From the NCBI RefSeq assembly GCF_011058315.1, contig NZ_CP049298.1:62001-126000 (forward strand): a stretch of 64,000 bases of DNA, read 5' to 3'. Position numbers and translations under genes: made by a program. This DNA comes from Chryseobacterium sp. POL2 (GTDB taxonomy: Bacteria > Bacteroidota > Bacteroidia > Flavobacteriales > Weeksellaceae). This document shows positions 1-8,207 of the stretch, in pieces; position 1 is the first letter of the stretch, and every line of letters starts with the position of its first letter. Below the pieces are notes generated by a model that worked only from the letters and a program-made list of their open reading frames with translations, was not told the origin of the DNA and did no database searches.

Positions 1-660
1 TGGTGCTAAAGGGAAATCAAAAACGTATTACTACTATCATTGTCATTACAAGTGTGGTTTTAGATTTGACTCTGATAAATTGAATGAACTTTTTGAAACA
101 GAAATCTCAAAATTAGAGTACAATCCAATCATCAAAGACTTGATGAAAGAAATACTTTTAGACAATTATAAACAATTCACTTTTGATATTGATTCGAAAA
201 GAAAATCTATTTCAAAAGAGATTAATTTGCTTAATGAAAAAGTTGCCAATGCAAGAGATAAATATCTAATTGATAAATTGGATGAGGATGACTATAAAGA
301 GATAAAAAATCTCACAAAAACCCAAATTGAACAGTTGGAATTGGAACTTCAGCATATTGTTGCAGAAAGCAAAGAACTTGACATCAAGACAAAAATAGAA
401 AATGCATTAGATTCAATGGAAAATCTTGTAAACCTCTATCAGCAGGGCGATTTGCAAACAAAAAGGACGATAGGGTGTTTGATATTTCCTCAAAAAGTCG
501 AATTTGACGGAAAAAGTTTTCAAACACCTAAAATGAACATAGTTGCTCAATGTATTTATCAGTATAACAATGGGTTAGGAAATAAAAAAAACCGACATAA
601 GAGAGTAAAATCTACAAATGTCGGTCTTGTGACCTCGACAGGATTCAAACCTGTAACCTT
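1..660. mobile_element. Edge of an integrated element next to tRNA-Arg
   Basis: The recombinase gene abuts and overlaps the 3' end of tRNA-Arg, and ordinary chromosomal genes start at 751. Known behaviour of integrative elements (recombinase next to attL or attR, insertion in a tRNA 3' end) makes this the border of an element that extends to the left of the window. The second att repeat is not visible, so the exact crossover is inferred to lie within about 630-665. Confidence 0.5.
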
Positions 661-664
661 CTGA
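2..664 (+). CDS. Large serine recombinase, C-terminal part (5' end outside window)
   Basis: About 220 codons are visible and the frame is open from the window edge. The start of this part carries a zinc-ribbon-like segment (YYHCHYKCGF, one Cys pair of the ribbon) followed by a long charged coiled coil (roughly residues 60-130), the layout of the recombinase zinc beta-ribbon and coiled-coil region in large serine recombinases. The catalytic N-terminal resolvase domain would lie before base 1. Such enzymes integrate and excise phages and genomic islands. The last 12 codons read into the 3' half of the tRNA-Arg gene on the opposite strand, so the C-terminus is made of tRNA sequence. That placement suggests that the junction between element and chromosome lies here. 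The family call is fairly sure; the exact type of element is not known. Confidence 0.75.
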   Translation, partial: GAKGKSKTYYYYHCHYKCGFRFDSDKLNELFETEISKLEYNPIIKDLMKEILLDNYKQFTFDIDSKRKSISKEINLLNEKVANARDKYLIDKLDEDDYKEIKNLTKTQIEQLELELQHIVAESKELDIKTKIENALDSMENLVNLYQQGDLQTKRTIGCLIFPQKVEFDGKSFQTPKMNIVAQCIYQYNNGLGNKKNRHKRVKSTNVGLVTSTGFKPVTF

Positions 665-703
665 GCCGTAATCAGATGCGCTATTCAGTTGCGCCACGAG
701 GCC
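630..703 (-). tRNA. tRNA-Arg (anticodon ACG)
   Basis: On the minus strand a 74-base cloverleaf is seen. The acceptor arm GGCCTCG (703-697) pairs with CGAGGTC (637-631) with one G-U pair, and the discriminator base is A. The D arm is GCGC/GCGC, the anticodon stem TCTGA/TCAGA has loop TTACGGC with anticodon ACG, and the T arm ACAGG/CCTGT carries TTTGAAT. CCA is not encoded. A minus-strand TATATTTG box lies 15 bases upstream. The serine recombinase on the other strand ends inside the 3' half of this gene, the usual side for integration of islands. Confidence 0.95.
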
Positions 704-715
704 TTGTATTTCGGT

Positions 716-746
716 TTGCAAATATAGCAATATTTTCTTTACTTTG
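716..746 (+). promoter_or_regulatory. Promoter of the binding-lipoprotein operon (predicted leaderless)
   Basis: TTG at 716-718, 20 bases, then TTACTTTG at 739-746 (7 of 8 positions of TAnnTTTG), then 4 bases and the ATG at 751. It overlaps the divergent tRNA-Arg promoter box at 719-726. Confidence 0.5.
719..726 (-). promoter_or_regulatory. -7 box of tRNA-Arg
   Basis: The minus strand reads TATATTTG followed by CAAACCGAAA. The 14 bases CTATATTTGCAAAC are identical to those in front of tRNA-Ser at 58446-58459. Confidence 0.6.
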
Positions 747-750
747 AAAT

Positions 751-1797
751 ATGAAAGCAACTTTTTTAAATTTATTTTGTTTTTTATTTCTTATCTCTTG
801 CCAGAAAAAAAATGAAAAACAACTGGATGATTTCATAACTATTTCAGACAGATTGGGTTATCGCTATGAAGTTTCAGATTTGGTTATTAAAACTGGAAAA
901 TTCGAAAATCGCATCGACACAGAAAAATTAGGTTTAAAAAAAGTGGTTCTTCTCAATTCTTCGCTTTTGGGTTATTTTTCGGAGTTAAATCTGGTTGATA
1001 AAATCATTGGAATCTCTAGTCCCGAGTATATTTTTGATGATAGTATCAGAAATAAAGTTGAAACGGGTAAAATAGCAAATGTAGGAAATGAACAAAAATA
1101 TGATCTTGAGAAAATAATTGCTTTGCAGCCCGACGCGGTTTTTACCAACTACGTTCCGAGTTTCGGAAATACTTATGATATCTTGAGACAATCAAACATC
1201 GAAGTTATTTTCCTAGACGAATATTTGGAAACGTCTCCATTAAGTAAGAGTAAATATTTATTGCTTTTTGGAGAGTTATTTAATGTTAAAAAAGAAGCGG
1301 AAATACGTTATAAAAAGATAGAGGACGATTATCATCAACTGCGAAATCTAGCGCAACAAGCGACGGAACAACCCGTTGTTTTGTGTAACGAAATCTACGG
1401 CAATCAATGGTTTTTGCCTGGCGGAAAATCATCTGCAGCTATTTATTTTAAAGATGCCAATGCTAGTTATATTTTGTCGGATAATCAGGAAGTCAATGCA
1501 ATTCCGTTCAGTTTTGAAGAGGTTTTCAAAAAAGCAGAACAAGCAAAATATTGGGTTAATATTGGGTCTTACCAAAGTAAAAAAGCAATGTTAAATATCA
1601 ACGCAAATTATGCTAAAATGAAGGTGTTCCAAAACGGAAAATTATACATGATAAACAATCGCGAACATGGATTGGCAAACGATTATTTCCAAAGTGGAAA
1701 TGTGCGCGCCGATTTGGTTTTGAAAGATTATATCAATATTTTCCACCCCGAATTGTTCCCGAACGAAAATCTTTATTATTTTAAAGAATTGAAATAA
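751..1797 (+). CDS. Periplasmic-binding lipoprotein, BtuF/iron-siderophore type
   Basis: 348 residues. The signal peptide ends in a lipobox (LISC, lipid-anchored Cys17), so it should sit in the membrane facing the periplasm. The rest matches the helical-backbone type III binding fold used for ferric siderophores, haem and cobalamin. One lobe contains a segment of the form 'EKIIALQPDAVF', typical of this family, joined by a long helix to the second lobe (about 195-345). The ligand cannot be told from sequence. No permease or ATPase gene is adjacent; instead a CPBP protease starts 2 bases downstream, and rdgB and rnz follow in one direction. The leaderless promoter at 716-746 supports this start. 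Confidence 0.8.
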   Translation: MKATFLNLFCFLFLISCQKKNEKQLDDFITISDRLGYRYEVSDLVIKTGKFENRIDTEKLGLKKVVLLNSSLLGYFSELNLVDKIIGISSPEYIFDDSIRNKVETGKIANVGNEQKYDLEKIIALQPDAVFTNYVPSFGNTYDILRQSNIEVIFLDEYLETSPLSKSKYLLLFGELFNVKKEAEIRYKKIEDDYHQLRNLAQQATEQPVVLCNEIYGNQWFLPGGKSSAAIYFKDANASYILSDNQEVNAIPFSFEEVFKKAEQAKYWVNIGSYQSKKAMLNINANYAKMKVFQNGKLYMINNREHGLANDYFQSGNVRADLVLKDYINIFHPELFPNENLYYFKELK

Positions 1798-1799
1798 CG

Positions 1800-2624
1800 A
1801 TGAAATCTACAATACTGCCATTTAATTTTTTTGCCGCCGTCATTTTGTTTTTAGGACTTTTGACTGGACAAATGTTAATCGCTCTTTTGGGCGTAGCTTG
1901 TCTATATTTTTTACATATCGACTATGCGGCATCGCCAGTATTTATGATTGTTGGTTATATTGTCAGCATGGCTTTCCCAGTTTTGTTTTATTATTTATTT
2001 ATTCTAAAACCTCACAAGCTAAAACTACAATTTGATTTTAAAAAGAATTCTTTTTTAGTGTACTTGTTGGCATTCCCATGTATGTTTGGGATGATGTTGA
2101 TGGCAGAATATTTGGTGACTTTTGTGCCAACAACAGGTCCTGTTTTTGGAGAATTGTACAAAAGTTTTGTAATGCAAATGTCGTCGTTGGCAATGGATAA
2201 TGTCACGATGATTTTGTTAACGGTTATTTTAGCACCCATATTAGAAGAAGTATTATTCCGTGGTGTTATTCAAAAATCTATTGTAAAAAATGGGATTAAT
2301 CCCCGAGTTGCAATCCTGATTTCGTCCTTTGTTTTTGGTGCTTTTCATGTCTATCCATGGCAGTTTGTTGGGGCTTTTTTGTTGGGACTTGTCTTGGGAT
2401 TAATCTATGAAAAAACGCAGTCGTTATTGTTGCCAATACTTTTGCATGCTTTTAATAATCTTATTTCAGCTTTGCTAATGATGAAGTATGGCGCAGAAAC
2501 ATCACAAAACATTCTCTCTATTGATCCGATTTATAGTTTTATGATTGGTGCAGGGATTTTTAATGTTTTTATGTTGGCTCTAAATGTTTATTTTAAAAGA
2601 AAAGCTAGTATCTTTGAAGGATAA
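1800..2624 (+). CDS. CPBP family intramembrane glutamic protease
   Basis: 274 residues with about seven hydrophobic segments. It has the CPBP/ABI signature: EEVLFRG with Glu149-Glu150 and Arg154, His183 in GAFHVYP, and His216 with Asn219-220 in LLHAFNN. These residues form the active site of Rce1-type proteases, which cut substrates within membranes (prenyl-protein processing, bacteriocin self-immunity or signalling). The bacterial substrate is unknown here. It starts 2 bases after the binding lipoprotein, so the two are probably cotranscribed. Confidence 0.85.
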   Translation: MKSTILPFNFFAAVILFLGLLTGQMLIALLGVACLYFLHIDYAASPVFMIVGYIVSMAFPVLFYYLFILKPHKLKLQFDFKKNSFLVYLLAFPCMFGMMLMAEYLVTFVPTTGPVFGELYKSFVMQMSSLAMDNVTMILLTVILAPILEEVLFRGVIQKSIVKNGINPRVAILISSFVFGAFHVYPWQFVGAFLLGLVLGLIYEKTQSLLLPILLHAFNNLISALLMMKYGAETSQNILSIDPIYSFMIGAGIFNVFMLALNVYFKRKASIFEG

Positions 2625-2634
2625 TTTATGCGCG

Positions 2635-3213
2635 ATGGAAATATTGGTAGCTACCCATAATCTTCACAAAAAAGAAGAAATTCAACAAATATTAGGATCA
2701 GATTATTTTGTATTAAGTCTTACCGATTATAATCTTAATGAAGAAATTATTGAAGACGGAAACACTTTCGCTGAAAACGCACTGATTAAAGCAAAATACT
2801 GTTTTGAAAAAACTGGAAAACCAAGCCTTGGTGATGATAGTGGATTGGTGGTTGAAGCATTAGATGGTCGCCCCGGAATTTATTCGGCGCGTTATGCAGG
2901 CGATCATGACTTTCAAAAAAACATCAAAAAAGTTTTGGAAGAAATGAAAGAAGAGACCAATCGACGTGCTTATTTTATAACTGTTTTGTGTTTGATGGAC
3001 GAAACTGGCGAACATTATTTCGAAGGACGCGTGTATGGTAATTTGACAAAAGAAGCCTTTGGTGGTGGCGGTTTTGGTTATGATCCGATATTTATGCCAG
3101 ACGATCATAATACCACTTTTGCTGAAATGCTGACAGAAGAAAAAAATAAAATTAGCCACAGAAGCGAAGCGCTTAAAAAATTTTTGGACTACCTTTCTGT
3201 TCATCCTTTGTAA
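2635..3213 (+). CDS. rdgB: Non-canonical purine NTP pyrophosphatase (RdgB/HAM1)
   Basis: 192 residues. The ATG at 2635 is preferred because the open frame from 2584 would overlap the protease gene and add a non-homologous tail, while MEILVATHN is the normal family N-terminus. The enzyme hydrolyses ITP, dITP and XTP to monophosphates and keeps deaminated purines out of nucleic acids. Visible motifs are the N-terminal VATHNxxK, FAENALIKA, LGDDSGLVV (catalytic Asp), GFGYDPIF and the C-terminal SHR. Rnz follows after 9 bases. Confidence 0.93.
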   Translation: MEILVATHNLHKKEEIQQILGSDYFVLSLTDYNLNEEIIEDGNTFAENALIKAKYCFEKTGKPSLGDDSGLVVEALDGRPGIYSARYAGDHDFQKNIKKVLEEMKEETNRRAYFITVLCLMDETGEHYFEGRVYGNLTKEAFGGGGFGYDPIFMPDDHNTTFAEMLTEEKNKISHRSEALKKFLDYLSVHPL

Positions 3214-3222
3214 TTAAAATTT

Positions 3223-4137
3223 GTGAGCACTTATCTTACCATATTAGGATTTAATTCCGCAATTCCGACGATTAATTCTTCACCAACAGCACAACTTTTG
3301 GAGATGGAAGAACGTATGTTTCTCATTGATTGTGGCGAAGGGACGCAAGTGCAATTACGGAAAGCTAAAGCTCGATTTTCAAAACTTAATCATATTTTTA
3401 TATCGCATCTTCATGGCGATCATTGTTTTGGATTACCTGGATTAATCGCTTCTTTCAGACTTTTGGGAAGAACTAATCCTTTGCACATCTACGGGCCGAA
3501 AGGTATCAAGAAAATGTTGGAAACGATTTTTACAATCACAGAAACCTACCGTGGATTCGAGCTTATTTATCATGAATTGGACAAAAAAGTTTCCGAAAAA
3601 ATCTATGAAGACAAAAGAGTAGAAGTTTTTACAATTCCTTTGGACCATCGTATTTATTGCAATGGTTATTTGTTTAAGGAAAAACCAAAAGAACGCCATC
3701 TTAATATGCATGCTATTTCGCAATATTCGGAAATCGAAATTTGTGATTATCAAAATCTTAGAAATGGAAAAGATTTCGTTTGCGAGGATGGAAGTGTAAT
3801 TCCAAATCAAGAATTAACAACTGATCCCAAAGCTTCGGTTTCTTACGCCTTTTGTAGTGATACAAGATATAAAGAAGATATTATTCCTCTTATAAAACAT
3901 GTTGATGTCTTGTATCATGAATCAACATTTCTTCACGAACTGAAAGAAATGGCAGATTATACAGGCCACACAACAGCCCTAGAAGCAGCTACAATTGCGA
4001 AAAAAGCAGAAGTCAGTAAGTTGATTATGGGGCATTTTTCAAATCGTTATGATGATCTTACAGTAATGACTAACGAAGCGCGCCAAATCTTCCCCAATTC
4101 TTATCTTCCAAAAGCTTTAGAACCAATTAAGCTTTAG
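3223..4137 (+). CDS. rnz: Ribonuclease Z
   Basis: 304 residues starting at GTG. The enzyme removes the 3' trailer from tRNA precursors that lack an encoded CCA, which fits the two tRNA genes in this window. The metallo-beta-lactamase signature HLHGDH is at residues 62-67; other metal ligands lie in CSDTRY, HESTF, GHTTA and MGHFSNRY. The length is normal for the short bacterial form. It is the last gene of the 751-4137 cluster. Confidence 0.93.
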   Translation: MSTYLTILGFNSAIPTINSSPTAQLLEMEERMFLIDCGEGTQVQLRKAKARFSKLNHIFISHLHGDHCFGLPGLIASFRLLGRTNPLHIYGPKGIKKMLETIFTITETYRGFELIYHELDKKVSEKIYEDKRVEVFTIPLDHRIYCNGYLFKEKPKERHLNMHAISQYSEIEICDYQNLRNGKDFVCEDGSVIPNQELTTDPKASVSYAFCSDTRYKEDIIPLIKHVDVLYHESTFLHELKEMADYTGHTTALEAATIAKKAEVSKLIMGHFSNRYDDLTVMTNEARQIFPNSYLPKALEPIKL

Positions 4138-4188
4138 CAATTCGGTATTTTCGAAAGAGAAAGTCTCTATTTTACAGCTTTTATTCAA

Positions 4189-4196
4189 TATCTTTG
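4189..4196 (+). promoter_or_regulatory. -7 box upstream of the serine hydrolase
   Basis: TATCTTTG matches TAnnTTTG, 19 bases before the ATG at 4216. No clear TTG is seen at the expected -33 distance. Confidence 0.4.
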
Positions 4197-4215
4197 ACTT
4201 CATAATTTATTAAGT

Positions 4216-5754
4216 ATGAAGAAAAGATTTATGCTAATGTTCGTTTTGGCAACGTCTTCTTTTTGGGCGCAATTGCCAGAAGCCAAGCTAGACGAACTTA
4301 TCAAAAACACCATCACAACTTTCGATGTTCCAGGAATGTCTGTCGGCATTGTAAAAGATGGTCAAGTGGTTTATTCTAAAGGATTCGGTGTACGATCGCT
4401 GAAGAATAATCTTCCTATGGATAGCAACACTTTGGTGGGGATTGCTTCCAATTCTAAAGGTTTTACGGCAACAGCATTGGCTATTTTAGCTGATGAAGGT
4501 AAATTGAATTGGGACGACAAAGTTTCCAAATTTATCCCAGAATTCCAGATGTATGATCCTTATGTTTCGCAAGAAATTACGATTCGTGATCTTATTACCC
4601 ATCGCGCTGGTCTTGGTCTAGGACAAGGCGATTTGATGTTTTTTCCAGAAGGCGGAACACAAACAATCAAAGATATTGTGCACAATGTTCGGTATTTGAA
4701 ACCAGATCATTCTTTCCGCACAAAACTTGAATATAACAACATTATGTTCATTGTCGCTGGAGAAGTTATTACAAGAATTAGTGGACTTTCTTGGGCGGAT
4801 TTTATAGAGCAAAAAATTCTAAAACCAGTGGGAATGACCTCTAGTTTTGGATCTTATAATCGTGCAAAATCTTCATCAAACATCATTGATGCACACGCAC
4901 CAGTTGACGGAAAAGCTATTGCGGTTCCGCATGACTGGAACGAAACAGCCAACGCAGCTGGCGGTATCATGAGTAACATTACAGATATGACGACGTGGGC
5001 AGATTGTCTGTTGAATAATTTTGTTATGAAAAACGGAAAACGTTTGGTTTCTCAGAAAAATGCACATGAGCTTTGGTCTTTGCAAATTTCAGATAAAGTG
5101 GCACCCAAAAATCCTTATGATTCCAAATTTTATGGTTATGGATTGGGTTGGTTCTTGACGGATGTTAAAGGCAAATTACAAGTTCAGCACAGTGGTGGAC
5201 TTATTGGGACGGTAACTTTATTTACTTTAATTCCAGAATTAAAACTCGGTGTTGTGGTGTTGACCAATCAACAATCTGGCGCCGCATTTTCTACGGTAAC
5301 CAATGCTATTAAAGATAGCTATCTCGGTATTGAGGATCGTAATTGGCTCAAAACTTATTCTGAAAGAATGACAAAAGCTGAAGAACGTTTTAACAAACAA
5401 AAGAAAGAGGTGTATAATCAAGTTAAAGTTGCTGAAAAATCAAATATTCTCAAACCAGAACAGTTTGTAGGAGCCTATAGAGATGCGTGGTTTGGCGATG
5501 TTGAAATAAAACAAGAAGGCAAAAAATACCGATTGTATTGCAAATCTTCTCCGCGTTTGAAAGGCGACTTGTTGTCTTACAATAATAATACGTTTGTGGT
5601 CAAATGGGACGACAGAAGTTACGATGCAGACGCATTTTTTGTGTTAAATTTTGATGAAAATGCAAAAGCGACTTCCGCAACGATGAAACCGATTTCTGAT
5701 GTTACCGATTTTAGTTTTGACTTTGGCGATTTGGATTTGAAGAAAGTGAAATAA
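4216..5754 (+). CDS. Exported serine hydrolase of the beta-lactamase (class C-like) family
   Basis: 512 residues with a signal peptide (about 1-19). The serine beta-lactamase/DD-peptidase triad motifs are present: S78-N-S-K81 (nucleophile and general base), Y173-N-N175, and H325-S-G327 in place of KTG, which is usual for esterase or peptidase members. After residue 400 a C-terminal beta-rich domain resembles DUF3471, often found with this fold. The likely activity is hydrolysis of an ester or D-amino-acid peptide in the periplasm; true beta-lactamase activity is not supported by the HSG motif. It is flanked by a hairpin shared with corA. Confidence 0.82.
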   Translation: MKKRFMLMFVLATSSFWAQLPEAKLDELIKNTITTFDVPGMSVGIVKDGQVVYSKGFGVRSLKNNLPMDSNTLVGIASNSKGFTATALAILADEGKLNWDDKVSKFIPEFQMYDPYVSQEITIRDLITHRAGLGLGQGDLMFFPEGGTQTIKDIVHNVRYLKPDHSFRTKLEYNNIMFIVAGEVITRISGLSWADFIEQKILKPVGMTSSFGSYNRAKSSSNIIDAHAPVDGKAIAVPHDWNETANAAGGIMSNITDMTTWADCLLNNFVMKNGKRLVSQKNAHELWSLQISDKVAPKNPYDSKFYGYGLGWFLTDVKGKLQVQHSGGLIGTVTLFTLIPELKLGVVVLTNQQSGAAFSTVTNAIKDSYLGIEDRNWLKTYSERMTKAEERFNKQKKEVYNQVKVAEKSNILKPEQFVGAYRDAWFGDVEIKQEGKKYRLYCKSSPRLKGDLLSYNNNTFVVKWDDRSYDADAFFVLNFDENAKATSATMKPISDVTDFSFDFGDLDLKKVK

Positions 5755-5782
5755 TGCGATTGCAAATTCAATTATTATAATT

Positions 5783-5815
5783 AAAATGGTAAATCAACTG
5801 GTTTACCATTTTTTT
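5783..5815. terminator. Bidirectional terminator, serine hydrolase / corA
   Basis: An 11-base stem AAAATGGTAAA / TTTACCATTTT with an 8-base loop is followed by a T run. It also covers the last codons of convergent corA. Confidence 0.75.
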
Positions 5816-6711
5816 CTTCTGAAATAAATAAATGTTACAATAACAATAAAAGCCATCACGCTCAAAGTTGCAAAATAACCGTAAGGATTCTTGAGTTCTG
5901 GCATGTTTTCAAAGTTCATTCCGTACAATCCTGCAATGAAAGTTAGTGGCAAAAAATAAACCGAAAACATGGCAAGAAGTTTCATCACCTGATTGGCTTT
6001 TTGATCAGACAATGCCAAAAACATCGATATCAAGTTGGTAGTTTGCGCGTTGAGGTGGTCAAAATCTGCTATTGCATCTTTCTGCTTGTCCACAAGGTCC
6101 ATAACTTCCACATCTTCCAATTCCAAAGTATGAAATTTGTTAATCCATTCCGACGAAATATTTAAGATTCTTGTGTTAAGTCCCGATTTGCGTTTTAGTT
6201 TGTAAAGACGACGAATTTGATTGGTTTGGTTGGAGTTTTTAAGAAAAATTTCGTTTTCCATATTGTCCAGAACTTCCAGCAGATGTTGGCTTTCGTCATC
6301 GTAGGTTTTCATGACTTGCAGGGCAAGTTTTAGTGAGAGTTTATCGGGTTTTATTGTATTTTTTAATTCGGGTTTTTTCTCAATTTCTTCGACCACTTCG
6401 CGGATGCTTTTGCTTTTCATACGATGCACGCTGATGATGAGATTCGGTAATACAAAAAGACTTAGCTTGGTACTTACATCACTTATCGAGTTCAGGCTTT
6501 GGCGCTCAAGGTCGGTGTTTTCGCGCATCAAGAAGAATTTTACTTCATCAACTTCTTCATATTTAGGAAGGTGATTCGGGTCTATAGTATCTTCTAAAAG
6601 GAGATTGTTGATGTGATAACGATTGTGCAGAAAAGCTAAATCTTCTTCGGTTGCCATTTCAACATCGAGCCATTCACAAAATTCGTTTTTTAAAATACTT
6701 TCAATTGCCAT
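5803..6711 (-). CDS. corA: CorA family magnesium/cobalt transporter
   Basis: 302 residues. The N-terminal cytoplasmic alpha/beta domain and long helices are followed by two C-terminal membrane segments. The first of these ends in the invariant YGMN selectivity-filter motif (FIAGLYGMNFENMP), and the protein ends with a basic tail (FRRKKW) as in CorA pentamers. It should carry divalent cations, mainly Mg2+, across the inner membrane. The minus-strand box TAGCTTTG at 6723-6716 lies 4 bases before the ATG, so the mRNA may be leaderless. Confidence 0.9.
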   Translation of the reverse strand: MAIESILKNEFCEWLDVEMATEEDLAFLHNRYHINNLLLEDTIDPNHLPKYEEVDEVKFFLMRENTDLERQSLNSISDVSTKLSLFVLPNLIISVHRMKSKSIREVVEEIEKKPELKNTIKPDKLSLKLALQVMKTYDDESQHLLEVLDNMENEIFLKNSNQTNQIRRLYKLKRKSGLNTRILNISSEWINKFHTLELEDVEVMDLVDKQKDAIADFDHLNAQTTNLISMFLALSDQKANQVMKLLAMFSVYFLPLTFIAGLYGMNFENMPELKNPYGYFATLSVMAFIVIVTFIYFRRKKW

Positions 6712-6715
6712 AGCG

Positions 6716-6723
6716 CAAAGCTA
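6716..6723 (-). promoter_or_regulatory. -7 box of corA, 4 bases before ATG
   Basis: The minus strand reads TAGCTTTG, then CGCT, then ATG (6711). No TTG is found at the -33 distance. Confidence 0.45.
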
Positions 6724-6902
6724 AATATTTTTTGTAAAAATTGGTGTTTTTATGTAAAGGATAGTAATTATCATTTATTTAATTAAATGTTGGTTATATT
6801 GTATGATGTGTGTGTTGTTGGTTTAAATTATTTTTAAAATTTTATAAAATGTAAATATTGGTATTAAATTATAAATAAGTTATTATGTAATAAATAAAAT
6901 AT

Positions 6903-6910
6903 TATTTTTG
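6903..6910 (+). promoter_or_regulatory. Possible -7 box of fabH
   Basis: TATTTTTG fits TAnnTTTG 24 bases before the ATG at 6935. The surrounding 6712-6934 is very AT-rich and shows no other structure. Confidence 0.35.
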
Positions 6911-6934
6911 CATAACTATTTGTAAACTTAAAAT

Positions 6935-7957
6935 ATGTTTAAAAGTAAAATTATAGGTGTAGGACATTACGTTCCTGAAAATATAGTAACCAACGATGAT
7001 TTGTCAAAGTTAATGGCAACCAATGATGAGTGGATTACCGAAAGAACAGGTATTAAAGAAAGACGTCACCGTAAGAATAGAAATGACAGCGAAGAAACAA
7101 CCGCTTTTTTAGGTTGTAAAGCCTCAGAAATTGCTATTAAAAATGCTAATCTTACAGCAAAAGATATCGATTATATTATTTTTGCAACTTTATCTCCAGA
7201 CTATTTTTTTCCAGGAAATGGTGTGTTGTTGCAAGAAATGTTAGGTTGCGATAATATTGGCGCACTGGATGTCAGAAACCAATGTTCGGGTTTTGTCTAT
7301 GCAATGAGTGTTGCCAATGCCTTGATCGCTTCAGGAACATACAAAAATATTTTGGTTGTAGGCGCAGAAATTCACTCATTTGGTTTGGATTTTTCAGATC
7401 GTGGTCGTGGCGTTTCGGTTATCTTTGGAGATGGCGCTGGCGCGGTGGTTTTATCGGCCACAGAAGATGAGAATGCTCAAGGTATTTTGGCTGTTAACAT
7501 GCACTCGGAAGGGAAATATGCGGAAGAATTGGCTGTTAAATTCCCAGGATCCAAATTTGGCTGGTCGGATAGATTGTTAACAGAACCAGACGCTATTACT
7601 GCGGAAGATCTTTATCCTGTGATGAATGGGAATTTCGTTTTCAAACATGCGGTGACAAGGTTCCCAGAAAGTATCCTAGAAGCACTTAACAAAGCTGGAA
7701 AAACATTAGACGATTTGGATTTATTAATTCCACATCAAGCTAATATTCGTATTGCGCAATATGTTCAGCAATTGTTAAAATTACCAGACGAAAAGGTGTT
7801 TATTAATATTCAAAAATACGGAAATACAACGGCGGCTTCTATCCCAATTGCTCTAAGCGAGGCTATCCAAGAAGATCGAATGAAACGCGGCGATTTGGTA
7901 TGTATGTCAGCTTTCGGAAGTGGATTTACTTGGGGAAGTGTTTTGTTTGAATATTAA
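6935..7957 (+). CDS. fabH: 3-oxoacyl-ACP synthase III (FabH-type)
   Basis: 340 residues. KAS III condenses acetyl- or branched acyl-CoA with malonyl-ACP to start fatty acid synthesis. The Cys-His-Asn triad is intact: C117 in RNQCSGF, H267 in PHQAN and N297 in YGNTTAAS. The TERTGI segment at residues 35-40 and the glycine-rich GDGAGA and C-terminal GSGFTWGS are typical. The gene stands alone with its own terminator and is not next to plsX or acpP, so it could be one of several paralogues. Confidence 0.9.
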   Translation: MFKSKIIGVGHYVPENIVTNDDLSKLMATNDEWITERTGIKERRHRKNRNDSEETTAFLGCKASEIAIKNANLTAKDIDYIIFATLSPDYFFPGNGVLLQEMLGCDNIGALDVRNQCSGFVYAMSVANALIASGTYKNILVVGAEIHSFGLDFSDRGRGVSVIFGDGAGAVVLSATEDENAQGILAVNMHSEGKYAEELAVKFPGSKFGWSDRLLTEPDAITAEDLYPVMNGNFVFKHAVTRFPESILEALNKAGKTLDDLDLLIPHQANIRIAQYVQQLLKLPDEKVFINIQKYGNTTAASIPIALSEAIQEDRMKRGDLVCMSAFGSGFTWGSVLFEY

Positions 7958-8001
7958 TTTTAAAGAAATTTAGTTTTAATAAAATAGACTTTTTGTAAGT
8001 C

Positions 8002-8031
8002 AAAGTCGGGGAATAATCTTCCGACTTTTTT
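8002..8031 (+). terminator. Terminator of fabH
   Basis: Stem AAAGTCGG / CCGACTTT with an 11-base loop, followed by six T. Confidence 0.75.
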
Positions 8032-8207
8032 GTTTAGATAATATAGTTTAGCATTATTAATTCCATTCAAAAAAGCATACATGATATTTTATGACGAGAA
8101 GATTTATAAAAATTATTTTACCAGACAATCTTTTTATGCTATTACACGTTTTTAGATTTTAAATACTCAACATTAATCGTATATTTAACGACCAAAAAAA
8201 CGAAGCA
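8032..8207. other. AT-rich intergenic stretch before the TonB receptor
   Basis: No ORF, RNA fold or clear TAnnTTTG box was seen. It presumably holds the receptor promoter. Confidence 0.4.

Noticed and set aside
575-760. Minus-strand ORF of 61 codons over tRNA-Arg
   Set aside because: It is a shadow of the tRNA gene and of its promoter; no family match and no ribosome-binding site.
4216-5754. A true class C beta-lactamase gene
   Set aside because: The third motif is HSG, not KTG, and a C-terminal extra domain is present, as in esterase-like family members.
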